Assembly (NCBI RefSeq): GCF_050003625.1
Contig: NC_134401.1
Location: 63,581,242 to 63,645,241, forward strand
Direction of reading: 5' to 3'
DNA: 64,000 nt
From: Haematobia irritans
Lineage: Eukaryota; Arthropoda; Insecta; Diptera; Muscidae
In this document: positions 20,150 through 32,668 of the stretch, in pieces
How positions within the stretch are numbered: position 1 is the first letter of the stretch
Layout of the letters: every line of letters begins with the position of its first letter
Program-made: the position numbers and the translations under genes
The notes under the pieces: model-generated
What the model saw: only the letters and a program-made list of their open reading frames with translations
Told to the model about the DNA's origin: nothing
The model's database searches: none

Positions 20150-22704
20150 CAGGGCTGTGGAGCCGGAGTCGGAGTCGGAGTCTGAAGATTTTGCTGGAGT
20201 CGGAGTCGTAAAAATTTTGCTCGACTCCGGCCCAACCAAAAATTGTAACTAAATATATATTTAAGAAATTTGAATTCATTGAGATCTTCAATCCATTTTT
20301 TGCCAGTCTGAAATTTTCATTCGGTTTGCCAGAATTGGGGATCCTTTTCGATATATGAATCCTGTCTGTCTAGCTTGATATAGCTGATGACACATAAACA
20401 TATTCTTGAGCTTATAGAAGCCTTCACATTCATTCGATTTGACTAAAATGTGGATCGTAGGCTTACTTAGGGGCCACAAGATTAGTACGTTTTTATACAA
20501 TATATAGAAGGTTTTGTCAAAATTTTAGTTCTATAGAAACCTAAAAGCTTAAATTTTATTTCTATAGAATATTGTTATTGTTGCAAGCTTTTATTTCTGT
20601 GTGCAGATATAAATATATAGACAATTTTGTCAAAAATTTATTCCTATAGAAAATTTTGTGAAAAATTTATTTCTGTAGAAAATTTTGACAAATTTTATTT
20701 CTATAGAAAATTTTGTCGAAATTTAATTTCTATAGAAAATTTTGTCAAAATTATATTCTAAAGAAATAAATATAATTTTAGATCTATAGAAACCAAAAAA
20801 AAAATAAATTTTATTCCTATATAAAATTTTGGCAAAATTTTATATCTGTAGAAAGCTTTGTCAAAATTGTATTTCTATAGAAAATTTTGTCAAAATTGTA
20901 TTCTAAAGAAATAAATAGAAATTTTAGGACCATAGCAACCAAAAAATTTAAAATTTTATTCCTATAGAAAATTTTATTTCTGTAGAAAATTTTGTCAAAA
21001 GTTTATTTCTATAGAAAATTCTATCCAAATTATATTCTAAAGAAATAAATATAAATTATAGTTCCATAGAAACCAAAAAAATTTAAATTTTATTCCTATA
21101 TAAAATTTTGGCAAAATTTTATATCTGTAGAAAGCTTTGTCAAAATTTTATTTCTATAGAAAATTTTGTCGAAATTTAATTTCTATAGAAAATTTTGTCA
21201 AAATTATATTCTAAAGAAATAAATATAATTTTAGATCTATAGAAACCAAAAAAATTAAATTTTATTCCTATATAAAATTTTGGCAAAATTTTATATCTGT
21301 AGAAAGCTTTGTCAAAATTGTATTTCTATAGAAAATTTTGTCAAAATTGTATTCTAAAGAAATAAATAGAAATTTTAGGACCATAGCAACCAAAAAATTT
21401 AAAATTTTATTCCTATAGAAAATTTCGTCAAAATTTTATTTCTATAGAAAATTTTGTCAAAATTTTATTCTAAAGAAATAAATAGAAATTATAGTTCCAT
21501 AGAAACCAAAAAATTTAAAATTTTATTCCTATAGAAAATTTTATTTCTATAGAAAATTTTGTCAAAAGTTTATTTCTATAGAAAATTCTATCCAAATTAT
21601 ATTCTAAAGAAATAAATATAAATTTAGATCTATAGAAACCCAAAAAATTAAAATTTTATTCCTATATAAAATTTTGGCAAAATTTTATATCTGTAGAAAG
21701 CTTTGTCAAAATTTTATTCCTATAGAAAATTTTGTCAAATTTGTTTTCTATATAAAATTTTGTCAAAAATTTATTCCTATAGAAAATTTTGTCAAATTTG
21801 TTTTCTATATAAAATTTTGTCAAAAATTTATTTATAGAGAAAATTTTGTCAAAATTTTATTTCTATAGAAAATTTCAAAATTTGAAAATTGAAGTAACTC
21901 TTAGTTGGAGAGGAATATTCTAAAAATTCTACCAAATGTTCAAGAATTCTACCAATCTACCATTTTTGGTAGAATTCTACCAACTGTGGCAACGATGCTT
22001 CTGAGTCCATCTAGCAATGTCCGTCTGTCTGTGAACCCAGACTATAGACTCAAGTCAAAACTTCTCTCCGATTTACTTGAAAATGTGCACAGAGTGAATA
22101 ATTAACATTTGAGAAATGTGTACCAAATTGGCTCAGATTTAGACAAAGTCCCATCCATAATATAAAAAGCCTTTAGATTTAAATATTTCCAATATTTTTA
22201 ACATACTAGCAGTGTGCTCCGCTCCAGGGCATTAGCCTATTTAAATTTCAACTATAGAGATTTTGTTCAAATCGATTCAGATGTAAATATATTTATACGG
22301 GGACATAAAGCTGTGTATATAGCAACCAAAAAATTTGATGGATTTAATATGGTATCGAACACGTAGATCTACAAAGTGGCCCAAGGTATAAAATAAGTTT
22401 TATAAAAATATATGCAGAAGATTTTTGGTATCTGTTCATATTATGCCAATTGGTCTAAATTTCTTTTAGACTTCTAAAATTCTAACATTTGTCGCTATGC
22501 AACTGGCATCAAATGTAAAATTTACAGTTAGAAATAAGATAATTTATATCGGTCCATTTTTTGTGGAGTATACAGCTTACAATTACAAATGAAAGAAATG
22601 CGATTTAGTTATATTACCCGGAGTCGACTCCGGAGTCGGAGTCGAGGCTGATGAAAAATGCTAGAGTCGGAGTCGAGCAAAATTGTCTCGACTCCACAGC
22701 CCTG
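20150..22704. mobile_element. 2.55-kb non-autonomous hAT-like element carrying a satellite-like array
   Basis: Ends CAGGGCTGTGGAG and CTCCACAGCCCTG, subterminal GGAGTCGGAGTC tracts at both ends, and 8-bp duplication together fit the hAT superfamily. No transposase. The interior 20510-21880 is a tandem array of TTTTGTCAAAATTTTATTTC / CTATAGAAAA units of roughly 30-35 bp. It was inserted into an older copy of the hairpin MITE family: the flanks read CATGGTTGTGAC and GTTGTGACAACAATG. Confidence 0.85.
20510..21885. repeat. AT-rich satellite-like array with ~430-450-bp higher-order period
   Basis: Short units around CTATAGAAAATTTTGTCAAA repeat throughout. Diagnostic blocks recur at long range: CATAGCAACC at 20931 and 21382 (451 bp), GTTCCATAG at 21061 and 21494 (433 bp). 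The same unit occurs in reverse orientation at 60085-60310. Confidence 0.85.
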
Positions 22705-22712
22705 GTTGTGAC

Positions 22713-23593
22713 AACAATGTTACAGGTTCCCCTTTAAAAAAATGTTGCGCTGTTTTAGATGATCATATTAATTTTATGTGACAATGAAAGTAAGGAGGTT
22801 TGGGTAAAACTTTTTTTTTGCTCTGCGTGTTTTCTCTTCGTGTACTTTAGCGCTTGTACATTCGATGAGGACGTGGAGTGTGTAATTTAGGAGCGCGAAT
22901 TTAGAGAAATTATTGGTGAGAGTAAAACAAATAGAATGTATAAAAATAGTTGATGTTAGCTTGCACGAAATTATAAAGACAACTAAACAAGGAATTAGTA
23001 AAGAAATAAATTTTCGAAATTATTTCTTACAGTTTTCTAAATGGCAACCACGTTACTTTTATTACCACTTGCTCACTAGGAGAACAGGGTTGTGTTGAAT
23101 TTTTCATATGTAATGTGTGTGTACATATATGGACCTATTTTGACGTCATATAAAGAAATTTTTGTAACAACAACTCTAAACAACCTAAATTATTAAAAAT
23201 TTATGATATGCACTGAAAGAATAGCTTTCTTTTTCAGGAAAGTTTGCACTCAACTGGTTCTCCAAAAAATTAATTTCTAACAAAAAGAAATATTTTAATA
23301 AGAGATTGTTTTACAAGTTTATTTAGTTTATTAACTTTTTTCTATATATTTTTTTTTGAGCTTTAAGGTCATTTTAAAGGCGAATAAAACAAATTTACGT
23401 TCTACTCCAAAGAGTCTAACAGAGTCTGATTCTGTATGTCGATCGAGCTAAATCGATCGATTGAAATGGGATAAAACAGCTGAATATATAACCAAAAGTC
23501 AGCTGTTCCTATGACCTTCAGGAGTTCAATGTGCAATACACAGAAAAGAAAACAAAGACAATACTAATGCTGCTTACACATTGGCTATTACTT
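22713..23593. other. Non-coding stretch
   Basis: Begins with the right part of an old hairpin MITE, then AT-rich sequence. A CACTGAAAGAATAG motif at about 23213 resembles the CACTGAA end. No coding frame supported. Confidence 0.35.
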
Positions 23594-24141
23594 CCCAGCA
23601 AAAAAAATTGGAAGTTCTTCCAAAGGCACAACTTTAAAAGCACTTCCAGAAGATGCACTCCCAATAATGTTCTTTATTTTAACTACCCAGTAAGTTCTTT
23701 TAATTTAATTTTTTATAACTTGGTTTTTTCATACTTTTAATGGGTAATTTTAACTTTTTGTTTCAAATAGGTTAAAAACAGAGTAAGAATTCACAAAATG
23801 GTACAAATTATTTACATTTTGTCGAAAAAATGCAAAATCCAATATGAAAAAATCATTAATTTTTAAAAATATTTGAGGTCAAACGTTTCCGACAAGCGTT
23901 AGAATCCATTAAAAATTATAAAAAGTATAAAAATTATTTATTTGACAAAATATCACAGAATTTTTTAATTTACAACCAAAACATTGAATTCGGATCACAC
24001 CCAAGGAAGTGATACAAATTCAGTGCAACGGCTGTTGATATGGAGGACTTCAGTCCTATGACAAGCCCATGTTAAATTCGTTTCTGCGTCAATTTTTCAC
24101 CACATCCGGATCCAAAAGGAACATTTTCATTACTTCAATAT
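23594..24141 (-). mobile_element. CCCAGCAAAA-family MITE, right end lost
   Basis: Begins CCCAGCAAAAAAAATTGGAA, followed by GTTCTTCCAAAGGCACAACT and the family blocks GGACTTCAGTCCTATGACAA and CACATCCGGATCCAAAAGG. The terminal GACGC...TTTGCTGGG is missing after about 24141. Same orientation as the 10331 copy. Confidence 0.75.
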
Positions 24142-24320
24142 TTTGTGATCGTAACCACAAGGAAAAATTTCTTTGATATTTTAGTTTAGTGTTGTAATTA
24201 TTTTTGAAATGTCGTGATGTTCCTGTGTCGTTTTTTGACAATTTAAAAATAAAAAAAAAATATAAAAAACATTTTAAGTTTAGAATTTAACTTATAGTAC
24301 GCTACATAGATGTCCATATA

Positions 24321-25049
24321 TCGCCGCAAATCTCTCAATGAGATGGCTGTGCAGCACAATATTCACCTAATATGGGTGCCTGGCCATAGGAACATACCGG
24401 GGAACTGCGAAGCAGATGAGCTAGCAAGGCTAGGAACTACCTTACATATTCCAGGGGAACTAGAATCTGTTGGTATGCCTCTGGCTACCTGCAAGCTCTT
24501 ACTGCGTGAGAAGGCTGTCATGATGGCAAATGTTAGATGGGAGAATTGTAAGGGTTGTAACAACACCAAGCAAATATGGCCCCATTTAAACTTAAACCGC
24601 ACACTAGATATGCTAGTGTTCTCGAGACGCCAGATATCACTCCTGATATCTGCTATAACGGGTCGCTGCCTGATAGGCGATTTTGCAAAAACTATTGGTG
24701 CGAAGTATAATGACTATTGTATGAGCTGTTATGATGCGGAGGAAAAGGAATCAATAAAACACCTCTTGTGTGAGTGTCCTGCATTTTGTGTAAGGCGTAA
24801 GCAAATTTTAGGGGCATATAACTTCAGATTACTGGCTGACCTGGAAAAAGTTAACTTAAGCAGTCTGCTAATGTTTTTGGAACAATCTGGTTGGTTCAAC
24901 AGAAGAAAATAATCGAGAAGGTTCAACGGTTAAAACTAGAAGTGCCCATATGTAATAGGTACTTTTAGTTAGTGTGGTATCACAATGGACTGAATAGTCT
25001 AAGTGAGCCTGAATCTTAATCGGGCTGCCACTTTAACCTAACCTAACCT
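24321..25049 (+). pseudogene. RNase H-bearing LINE, copy D (3' part, uninterrupted frame)
   Basis: A 5'-truncated copy with an open frame to its natural stop at 24912. It starts inside RNase H and keeps the last two catalytic residues in WVPGHRNIPGNCEADELA. It then has the LINE zinc-knuckle pattern YCMSC...ESIKHLLCECP and the C-terminal SGWFNRRK. After the stop comes a 3' UTR with GGTATCACAATGGACTGAAT and a CCTAACCTAACC end. It has the 17-bp segment (TGGCTGACCTGGAAAAA) that copies B and C lack, so it comes from a less damaged lineage. Flanks TGTCCATATAT and TGTTTATATGT may be a mutated target duplication. Confidence 0.85.
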
Positions 25050-28000
25050 GTTTATATGTATAGTTGCCAGATTTCAGTAAAAATTCATCCCAGAAGAGTT
25101 TGGAAATCAAAAACGTAACGTCCGATGTAGATATGAAATAAAGTCTTTTATTTCCATATTGAGAGACCTTGAAAGACTGTATTAGAACAGATCTAAAAAT
25201 AACCAAAAATAAAAAATAAGAAGGTCGTACAACAACTGAAAAATATTGCATTAGTCCATAATCCAATGTTTCGCTGGAATTATTTCCAGCCACATCAGGA
25301 ATGATTTTTTATTAGATCTGGCAACAATATAATATTAACATCACAATTGAGATCTTCGCAGTTCGTAGTATCCGTATATCTTCAGAAAGGGGATTTGTGA
25401 TAAACAAAGAGTTTTTGTCTTTAAAAACCATTTAAAAAAATAATAAGTGTTGGTCATAACATCGTAAGGAAAATCGTAAGGAAAATAGTCCCATCACCGA
25501 TTTTAAATTACAGCAGAACCTTGAAACAGCAAATTTTATACGGCTTTACAAGTTTTTCATGGATACTCTAATGTATCTTCCAGCTCTTTCCATTGGCGTT
25601 GGATAAGCGATAGTGATATTTATGCAAACAATTGAAACATTTGCAAATTCCATTTTCTGGTAGGATGGAATATCCTTTGAAATTGAAACTTTGTTACAAA
25701 TACACGTAAATACATACTGCGGCATATATATGAAAGGAATGTACATTGAAGTAGGAATTACACATAAACACGCAGATCTGTATGTATGTACCATTTTCAC
25801 ACATGTACACTATTGAAGAAAAACTTGTCATTCCTGGCGATTTGAGCGGAAAAGAAATTGAAAAGGAAACTCTTTTCCACCCAATAACACTTCGAGAACC
25901 ACCACAGCAGCAAGAGCTGTAGCAGCGGTAGCAGCATCGACTACCTTAGGCTACTATAACACCAACTCTATACGGTGCCGTATAATTTCGTGTGTCAGTA
26001 CTCCTGTGGTGATCGTTATGTGGATCCAGTAATTCCAACTCCAGCAGCTCGACAATACCACCTCCACTCGTATAGCAGAACAAAAACTGTCGAGTTGTCG
26101 ACTTCAATGAAATGCAATAAAAAGAAAATTTAATACCATTGTTATGTGGCACTTTTTGAAATTCAATTCTAGCTGCAACAGGAGGAGCAACACAATCGCG
26201 ATGGCTGCTACAACATCAGCCTCATTTGATTCTAAAGGGAGAAAAAAACTGAAAGAAAAATCATTCTCATATTCGATTTCAATTCAACGTCATGCCAACA
26301 ACACCACAAAAACTCTTTCTAATGTGCTTTTTGGAGCATTTCAACAATAGTGACAAGATTGCTACCACCATTGACACCTAAGCACCACCAGACATGTCCA
26401 ACCTCATTCAATTCCATCGATGCAATTCGTTTTGCTGTTTTTGTTTTCTTTTCAATAATAGAAGGTAATGAGCTGAATGCACAGCAGGAGAAATTCTTGG
26501 AGCCATTCTTGATTGAAATAACCACAAACTCTCTTTGGCCTGATAAAGTTTTGGAAAACATTGTATCTGGAAGGCCAAATCGAATATTTAGAGCTTTTAA
26601 TTAAGATGAGGTGAACGCCGAGAAAAAGGCGAGAGATTATTTGCATGGCTTGCACCATGGTCTACTTGTAAAATGAAAGTTTTTGACAATCCCAGCAAAA
26701 AGTGGTCAAGTGATATATAGCATTTGTGTTATATGAATTTATTGGAGGTTATAACAGTTTGCAATACTCCCGGAACACTAATGATCGAAATTCACTATTT
26801 TTATTTTCCTTCTAACAGTGACTCAAATTTGACTTCTAATCAACCGATATACATACTTACACGTAAGAATAAGTTCTAGTCAAATTAATTAATTTATAAT
26901 GGCAATCAAGAAATGCTAGGGTAGAGTTTCGCGTCCTATCCCTGTCTGCCTTTTGTTTTGTGCGTGTTATATGTTGTTTCTTAGGCTCAATTAGATTGGA
27001 TTGTTGTACTTTCAATATAGTCACAAGAACCGACATTCGGTGTTAATTTTTCGCAAACGCCCGTTCTTGGTTTCCTGAACATCGGTTTACCAGTTTATAA
27101 CGTTGTCTTTTTAGTTAGTGCGAAACATAAAAAGATGACTAATAAATTAAGTTAAAAAATCCTAGAAATGTAGGAAGGCCTTCTAAGGATAATAAATTAA
27201 AAAATAAAAAAATAATATTTTTATCATGAAAAAATTAGTGAAAATAATTGTTTTAATTAATTATTAAAAACATTTTTTTGGTAGCCACCAGGGCTGTGTT
27301 GTCGGAGACTGAAGATTTTTCTGGAGTCGAGTCGGAGTAGTAAAAATTTTGCCCGACTCCGGCTAAACCAAAATTTTAGAAACACATCCTTATACGGCTG
27401 GAGTTTTATAATGATATGCTTCAAATTTTTCACAAGGAGGACATTTGACAGCGTAGTCAAGTGTGTCAAATTAGGTTGAAATCGCTCCAGATTTAGATAT
27501 AGCTCCCATATATATCATTAAATTCTTAATTGCATATTTTTGAAAATCAATAAAAATTTTAATTGGAAAAATGTTGGTGATATTTTTTTTGTGTACTGAG
27601 AAAGTTATGCAGTTGGGATTGTTGGCTACATCTTTTGTTACTTTTCCAATATTCTAGGAAAGTCGCTGTAATTTATTTTTATTATTATTTAACAGTTATG
27701 TAGCTTCAACTATTCCCTGTATGTTTAAAGATTTCAACATTTTGTTTAAAAGTTATTGCCCCGGGCGATAGTACTTATCAATGATTATTAAATATTTAAA
27801 TAATCATGATTAAACCTTATATCCCGGGGTAATAATTTTGTATATTTGCAATTTGCAGTTTATAAAAATATGCATTTTTTATGAAAATTTTCCTGGTATT
27901 GACCTCGAACCGTGTGATGTAAAATATTTGGTTCTGTTCCATATACGATAAGGCGCCTAACAACCACCACCTCCTTGTACTTGTAGGATGTAGACCCTTA

Positions 28001-28491
28001 TTGCATGTAGTTTGAATAGTCCTCAATTTGCTTGTTTCAGCTAATCGAGAAATACGGAGTGTAGTGCACATACTTGTATCTGTAGTAAGCATTACCACTT
28101 TATAGGACTTGCTGCGTGACTTTTGGGCGATTTGGAAGTTACAATCGTGACGCTTTGGCACAATAACTGAAAATGACAGCAGGGTTAAAAGAGCACTGTG
28201 TATGAAGAGGAACAGAAAGGGAGGTTTTTTACTATTTTTGTCGCACCACAATCTTTGTAAGAATTTCTAATCAAATGTTGGTGGAGAGTATACATCTTAC
28301 CAAATATTATTGTTATATATTGTTATTATTTTTCCCCCCCCAACGAAGTACTTGAGCCATCAGCTAAAGCAAAAGTATCGCCAGGGCTACTTATTATGGT
28401 GTAATGTATTTTATGTATTCTTATACAAAAGGAGAATGATTTTTACAGCGACCCTTCTGGTTTAAAACCCATAACCAAAATCTGATTTGTT
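25050..28491. other. Non-coding stretch with minor repeat relics
   Basis: No convincing exon. At 27287-27365 lies a fragment of the hAT-like end (CCAGGGCTGTG...GGAGTCGAGTCGGAG). At 26691 a CCCAGCAAAAAGTGG end stands alone. Short frames at 26350-26604 and 27817-28251 carry no recognised motif. Confidence 0.4.
27288..27366. mobile_element. Left-end fragment of the CAGGGCTG hAT-like family
   Basis: CAGGGCTGTG, a TCGGAGACTGAAGATTTTTC block and GCCCGACTCCGGC match 20150-20235. No right end or target duplication was found. Confidence 0.75.
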
Positions 28492-28502
28492 TAGTGTCAA
28501 TA

Positions 28503-29941
28503 ACGGTAGTTTTGTACTCGTGCAAAAAGGCAATAGGAAAAAAGTGGGGACTAAAACCAAAAATTGTGCATTGGCTATAAACGGCAGTGGTTAGACCTAT
28601 AATGCTATATGGTGTTGTAGTCTGGTGACTGGCACTTCACCAGCCAACAAGTTTAGACAAAGTTCAGCGTATGGCGTGTTTGTGTATCTAAGGCCATTCA
28701 GCAAGACAGGAACAGATTCCCTTAATGTCATGCTGCATCTATTGCCTTTAGACATTTTGGCCAAGCAGTCAGCTGCAACAACGGCTGTGCGGTTGCGCGA
28801 GCTATCGCTGTGGTCGGAAAAAAGTTACGGTCACAGTTCGGTCCTCAAAATAATGCCAGATGTGCCTAACGTAGTGGATTACACTTTGGCGAGTCCACTT
28901 TTCGACAAAAAGTTTGAGACTCTAATCCCCAACAGTGAGGCGCACACATACCCCGGGGAATAAAGAATATATAGATTTCTACACTGATGGCTCCAAATTG
29001 GATGGATAAGTGGGTTTCGGAGTATATTCTAATGATCTGGAACTTCGAATAGCGAAAAGATTACCTAATCACTGTAGTGTTTTTCAGGCTGAAATATTAG
29101 CAATAAGAGAGGTGGCGAATTGGCTGAGAAGTAATGTTCCAAAAAATGTGGGCATTAATATATACTCAGACAGTCAACGTGCAATAAAATCCTTGGACTC
29201 TGTGTTCCTCAACTCGAAAACGGCCATCGACTGCCGCAAATCTCTCAATGAGATGGCTGAGCAGTACAATATTCACCTAATATGGGTGCCTGGCCATAGG
29301 AACATACCGGGGAACTGCGAAGCGGATGAGTTGGCAAGGCTAGGGACTACCTTACATATTCCAGGGGAACTAGAATTTGTTGGTATGCCCCTAGCTACCT
29401 GCAAGCTCATGCTACGTGAGAAGGCTGTTATGATGGCAAATGTTCGATGGGAGAATTGCAAGGGTTGTAACGACACCAAGCAAATATGGCCCCATTTCAA
29501 CTTAAACCGCACACTAGATATGCTAGTGTTCTCGAAACGCCAGATATCACTCCTGATATCTGCTATAACGGGTCGCTGCCTGATAGGCGATTTTGCAAAA
29601 ACTATTGGTGCGAAGTATAATGACTATTGTATGAGCTGTCATGATGCGGAGGAAAAAGAATCAATTAAACACCTCTTGTGTGAGTGTCCTGCATTTTGTG
29701 TAAAGCGCAAGCAACTTTTAGGAGCATATAGCTTCAGATTACGTTAACTTAAGCAGCCTGCTAATGTTTTTGGAACAATCTGGTTGGTTCAACAAAGAAA
29801 AATAATCAAGAAGGTTCAGCGGTTAAAACTAGAAGTGTCCATATGTAATAGGTACTTTTAGTTAATGTGGTATCACAATGGACTGAATAGTCTAAGTGAG
29901 CCTGAATATTAATCGTGCTGCCACTTTAACCTAACCTAACC
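28503..29941 (+). pseudogene. RNase H-bearing LINE, copy B (5'-truncated, target duplication)
   Basis: Bounded by the 11-bp duplication TAGTGTCAATA at 28492-28502 and 29942-29952. It begins in the RT thumb (GTACTCGTGCAAAAAGGC). The RT C-terminus is frameshifted near 28630 and 28940. RNase H is complete: DFYTDGSK, FQAEILAI, IYSDSQRAIK and WVPGHRNIPGNCEADE carry the expected D, E, D, H and D. A TAA stop splits SKLDG from VGFGVYS at 29008. Near 29744 a 17-bp deletion changes the frame and ends the protein after FRLR. Copy C has both lesions at the same places. The 3' tail ends in CCTAA repeats. Confidence 0.9.
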
Positions 29942-29952
29942 TAGTGTCAATA

Positions 29953-30289
29953 TGGGTGCATATCGATTTCTCATGTACCAGGTCCATGAGCTACCACTGA
30001 GGATAAAATGACATAAACCTAGACCTCTGATTGAAGATACCCGAAAATGATTAGACAGTAGCCTTTTTCATGCCACAATTGCACAAAATGTGCCATCAGA
30101 CAGACTGTTGGCATTTTAAAAGATTCATAAGTTATGCTCAACATCGAGTTTAAATTGAGCTTCAAATTGAAGGTTTAAGGTTCAGCGGTTATGTGGATGT
30201 TCAATGTTGCTTGAAATGGAGATTTGTAATGCTATTGCTATAGAAATTTTACCAGGTATACGGGTATGAAATGAGCGTTTTTTTTTATG
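29953..30289. other. Non-coding stretch
   Basis: AT-rich sequence between the LINE copy B duplication and the mariner fragment. Nothing recognisable. Confidence 0.4.
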
Positions 30290-30631
30290 TGGCACACATT
30301 TTCCACACTTTTCTTCATCTTTCTCATAGCTTTTAAACGGCCAGAAATTGTTCAACATTTAACATTGCTGCCATTTGCTTTTGAGAAAGTGTCATCTCCA
30401 TCCAATTCGACGTCTTCAAACTTTTCGGTGTCTTCCACGTTCTTCATTTCTCACATCAAACTCAATATTTCTGAACTGTTGAAACCACCTTTTTCATATT
30501 GCTTCTGATAGAGCATGATCACCATATGCTTCGACAAACATTCGATGCGACTCTACAGCACTTTTCTTCAAATGAAAACAAAAAATTAATGCTTTCCGCA
30601 AATCATCACTTTCCGGTACAAAATTCGACAT
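30290..30631 (-). pseudogene. mauritiana-type mariner transposase, N-terminal fragment
   Basis: Starting at the ATG at 30631 the minus strand codes MSNFVPESDDLRKALIFCFH and continues KKSAVESHRMFVEAYGDHAL, the N-terminal DNA-binding domain of Mos1-like (mauritiana subfamily) mariner transposases. A stop follows LSEAI, then KRWFQQFRN and FDVRNEERG continue, then a frameshift into FEDVELDGDD and SQKQMAAMLNV, and a last trace of CGKWVPH at about 30290. The catalytic domain is absent. This is a different mariner lineage from the Himar1-like copies. The stretch upstream of the ATG is open but not part of the transposase. Confidence 0.8.
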
Positions 30632-31862
30632 TTTAAACACGAAGATAAATCTGTTCAATGACTTGATATATACTAAATAATTTTGACAAACAAAAAACAA
30701 TTTGGACTCGTTCACAACAAATGGAAAGCCTATTAGTGGCAGCAAGAAATTTCTAAATATTCCAATTTCCTTAAATATGAGTTGCATTTGACAATCCGCC
30801 TCACGTATTCGACTAAGACAAAGAACCCAGCAAAAACAATTGGGAGGTGATACAGTTCCAAACATAAGTATTGGCACAGCAACCATGTAGTGGTCGAGGT
30901 ATCTGCCAAAAATGTGCCTACCAGTAATATTCATTTTAAACCCCATGAAATATATACCGATCGACTCAGAAGCAGCTCCTGAGTCTGTCCATGTATTTAT
31001 TGTTAGCAGTATTCAGATCGCTATTATTAACCGATTTTGATGAAATTTGGTACAGTGTTGATGGAAGAATGCAGGTACAAAAAAAAATCCGTCCATTCAA
31101 TGTTCTTATTAAACAAAAAGCAATGACCAACAAGTACTAAATGTACCAAGAAACTAATTTAGAACTATCTGTGCCAATAAAATAGGTACATATCACTTTT
31201 AACATGTGGTTTTCATCAAAATTGTTTGGTGTGCCAATACTTAGTATGTGTGTCACTGTGTATAAAAATGCTAAATTTTGAAAATTTCTTGGTAAATATC
31301 TATTATCGAAATTTTCCAATGGTTTTTTCCTCATGTTTTCTGAAAAAATAATTGAATCAAATACGATTTCGATAAAGATTTGAAAAAAATTTCATAATTT
31401 TTTTCTGTGGGCCCATTCTTTTGTCTTGTATTTCTTAACCTTTAACTGTCGACGTGGTGATAAAATTTACCTCCTTAACACGTTGTTTTCTGTATTAATA
31501 GTAAGACTTGAGAAATGAAGTGCCTGTTAAGTTTGTAAAGTACATATAATATTGCGGAATATTGGTTTCTTTTCATTAAACATAATGTGTTGTAATCAAT
31601 ACAGAGGGGTCAAAATTACCTCCGTCACAAAGAACGAAAAAAAATCACATCACAAGTTAAAGGTCAAAAGTTAATGTTTATGCCTTCTGGAAAAGCTTGC
31701 GAACGGACCTATTTAAATTGCAATTGAATACTGTGCTGTGTGCCAAGCAGTAGCCAATTGACATTGTTGGTGTGCTTGACGCAGAACCACAATGCTGTGT
31801 GCAACATGCGACTGACACTCGTTCACACATATACGCCACACACACACAAACACTTTCGCTTG
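30632..31862. other. Non-coding stretch with stray transposon ends
   Basis: Contains an isolated CCCAGCAAAAACAATTGGG end at about 30828. At 31438 and about 31660 the sequences TTAACCTTTAACTGTCG and AAGTTAAAGGTCAAAAGTTAA could be weak inverted ends of a small TTAA-type element. No coding evidence. Confidence 0.3.
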
Positions 31863-32668
31863 GTCACATGCAGTGTTGCCAGTATTGGGGATTTTTCCCC
31901 AAATCGGGGATATCTTTCAAAGAATGGGGACAAAAGTTTTGAGTTGGGGACTTGGGGATTTGATGGGGAATTCCCAAAAATTTGGGGATTTTTGTGGGGA
32001 ATTTTCGAAACCTGTTCACTATAATAAATTAGATCAAAAATTATGGTTTATATGAAATTCTTTACTTCTACATGCTTAAATAAGGCTTAAAGAAGTACAG
32101 AGAATCTCCAAAATATAAAAAAAAAAACTTTCCTCCTCTTTATTGCACGACATTTATTTTGGGGAGCCCAAGAGCTATTTTACAATTTTTTACTATTGAG
32201 AAATTATTTCATAAGGACTCATCTGCGTACGTCACTGATTTGGAAAATATATGCCATATATATAGAATAGAGTTCATATCGGGACAACAAGGCCTCTGAT
32301 CTATCACCCTATTTTACCTCTTGACTATTTAGAACTAAAATTTGATTCATAAATACACATGTTGACCGAACTCCCATTTTTATTACTCGAGCATTTAGAA
32401 AATGATTTGCATAAGAAAAAATTCGATGACTCTTTATAACACTAATTAACTCTGATGAGGGCTTGTATCGGATGATATTTTGAGCATCCGCCTCTTGGTT
32501 TTGCGTTGGTATAAAAAAATTGCACATTTTTCCAATTTGTAATTTTTTACGCATTTCCTTTACTTTGTTTTATTGGGGAATTTTAAATTAAATTGGGGAT
32601 TTTTGGGGATGAAAGCGTTCCATTTTGGGGACAAGGGCCCGGAAAATACTGGCAACACTGGTCACATG
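31863..32668. other. 8-bp target-site duplication GTCACATG
   Basis: GTCACATG is present at 31863-31870 and 32661-32668, immediately outside the CAGTGTTGCC ends. Confidence 0.9.
31871..32660. mobile_element. 790-bp non-autonomous hAT-like element
   Basis: Ends CAGTGTTGCCAGTATTGGGG and AATACTGGCAACACTG are inverted repeats, with 8-bp duplications. Subterminal TTGGGGATTTTT/GGGGA tracts lie at both ends in direct rather than inverted sense (31886-32010 and 32572-32632). No transposase. A related GTCCAGTGTT...TTGGGGG relic lies at about 57505-57600. Confidence 0.9.

Larger units (their letters stand above)
20142..22712. other. 8-bp target-site duplication of the hAT-like element
   Basis: GTTGTGAC is present at 20142-20149 and 22705-22712, immediately outside the CAGGGCTG/CAGCCCTG ends. 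Confidence 0.9.

Noticed and set aside
20288..20500. 70-codon frame inside the hAT-like element as transposase remnant
   Set aside because: No hAT motifs (no dimerisation-domain pattern); likely non-coding filler.
25030..25050. Telomeric repeat (CCTAA)n
   Set aside because: The repeats are the short 3' ends of LINE and SINE copies. Diptera lack TTAGG telomeres and there are only two or three units.
30494..30946. 150-codon minus-strand frame as one protein
   Set aside because: Only the part from 30631 downward is mariner. The upstream part crosses a CCCAGCAAAA end and is chance.
31438..31668. piggyBac-type element from TTAACCTTTAACT to AGTTAAAGG
   Set aside because: The right end is not directly followed by TTAA and the inner sequences do not pair, so support is too weak.
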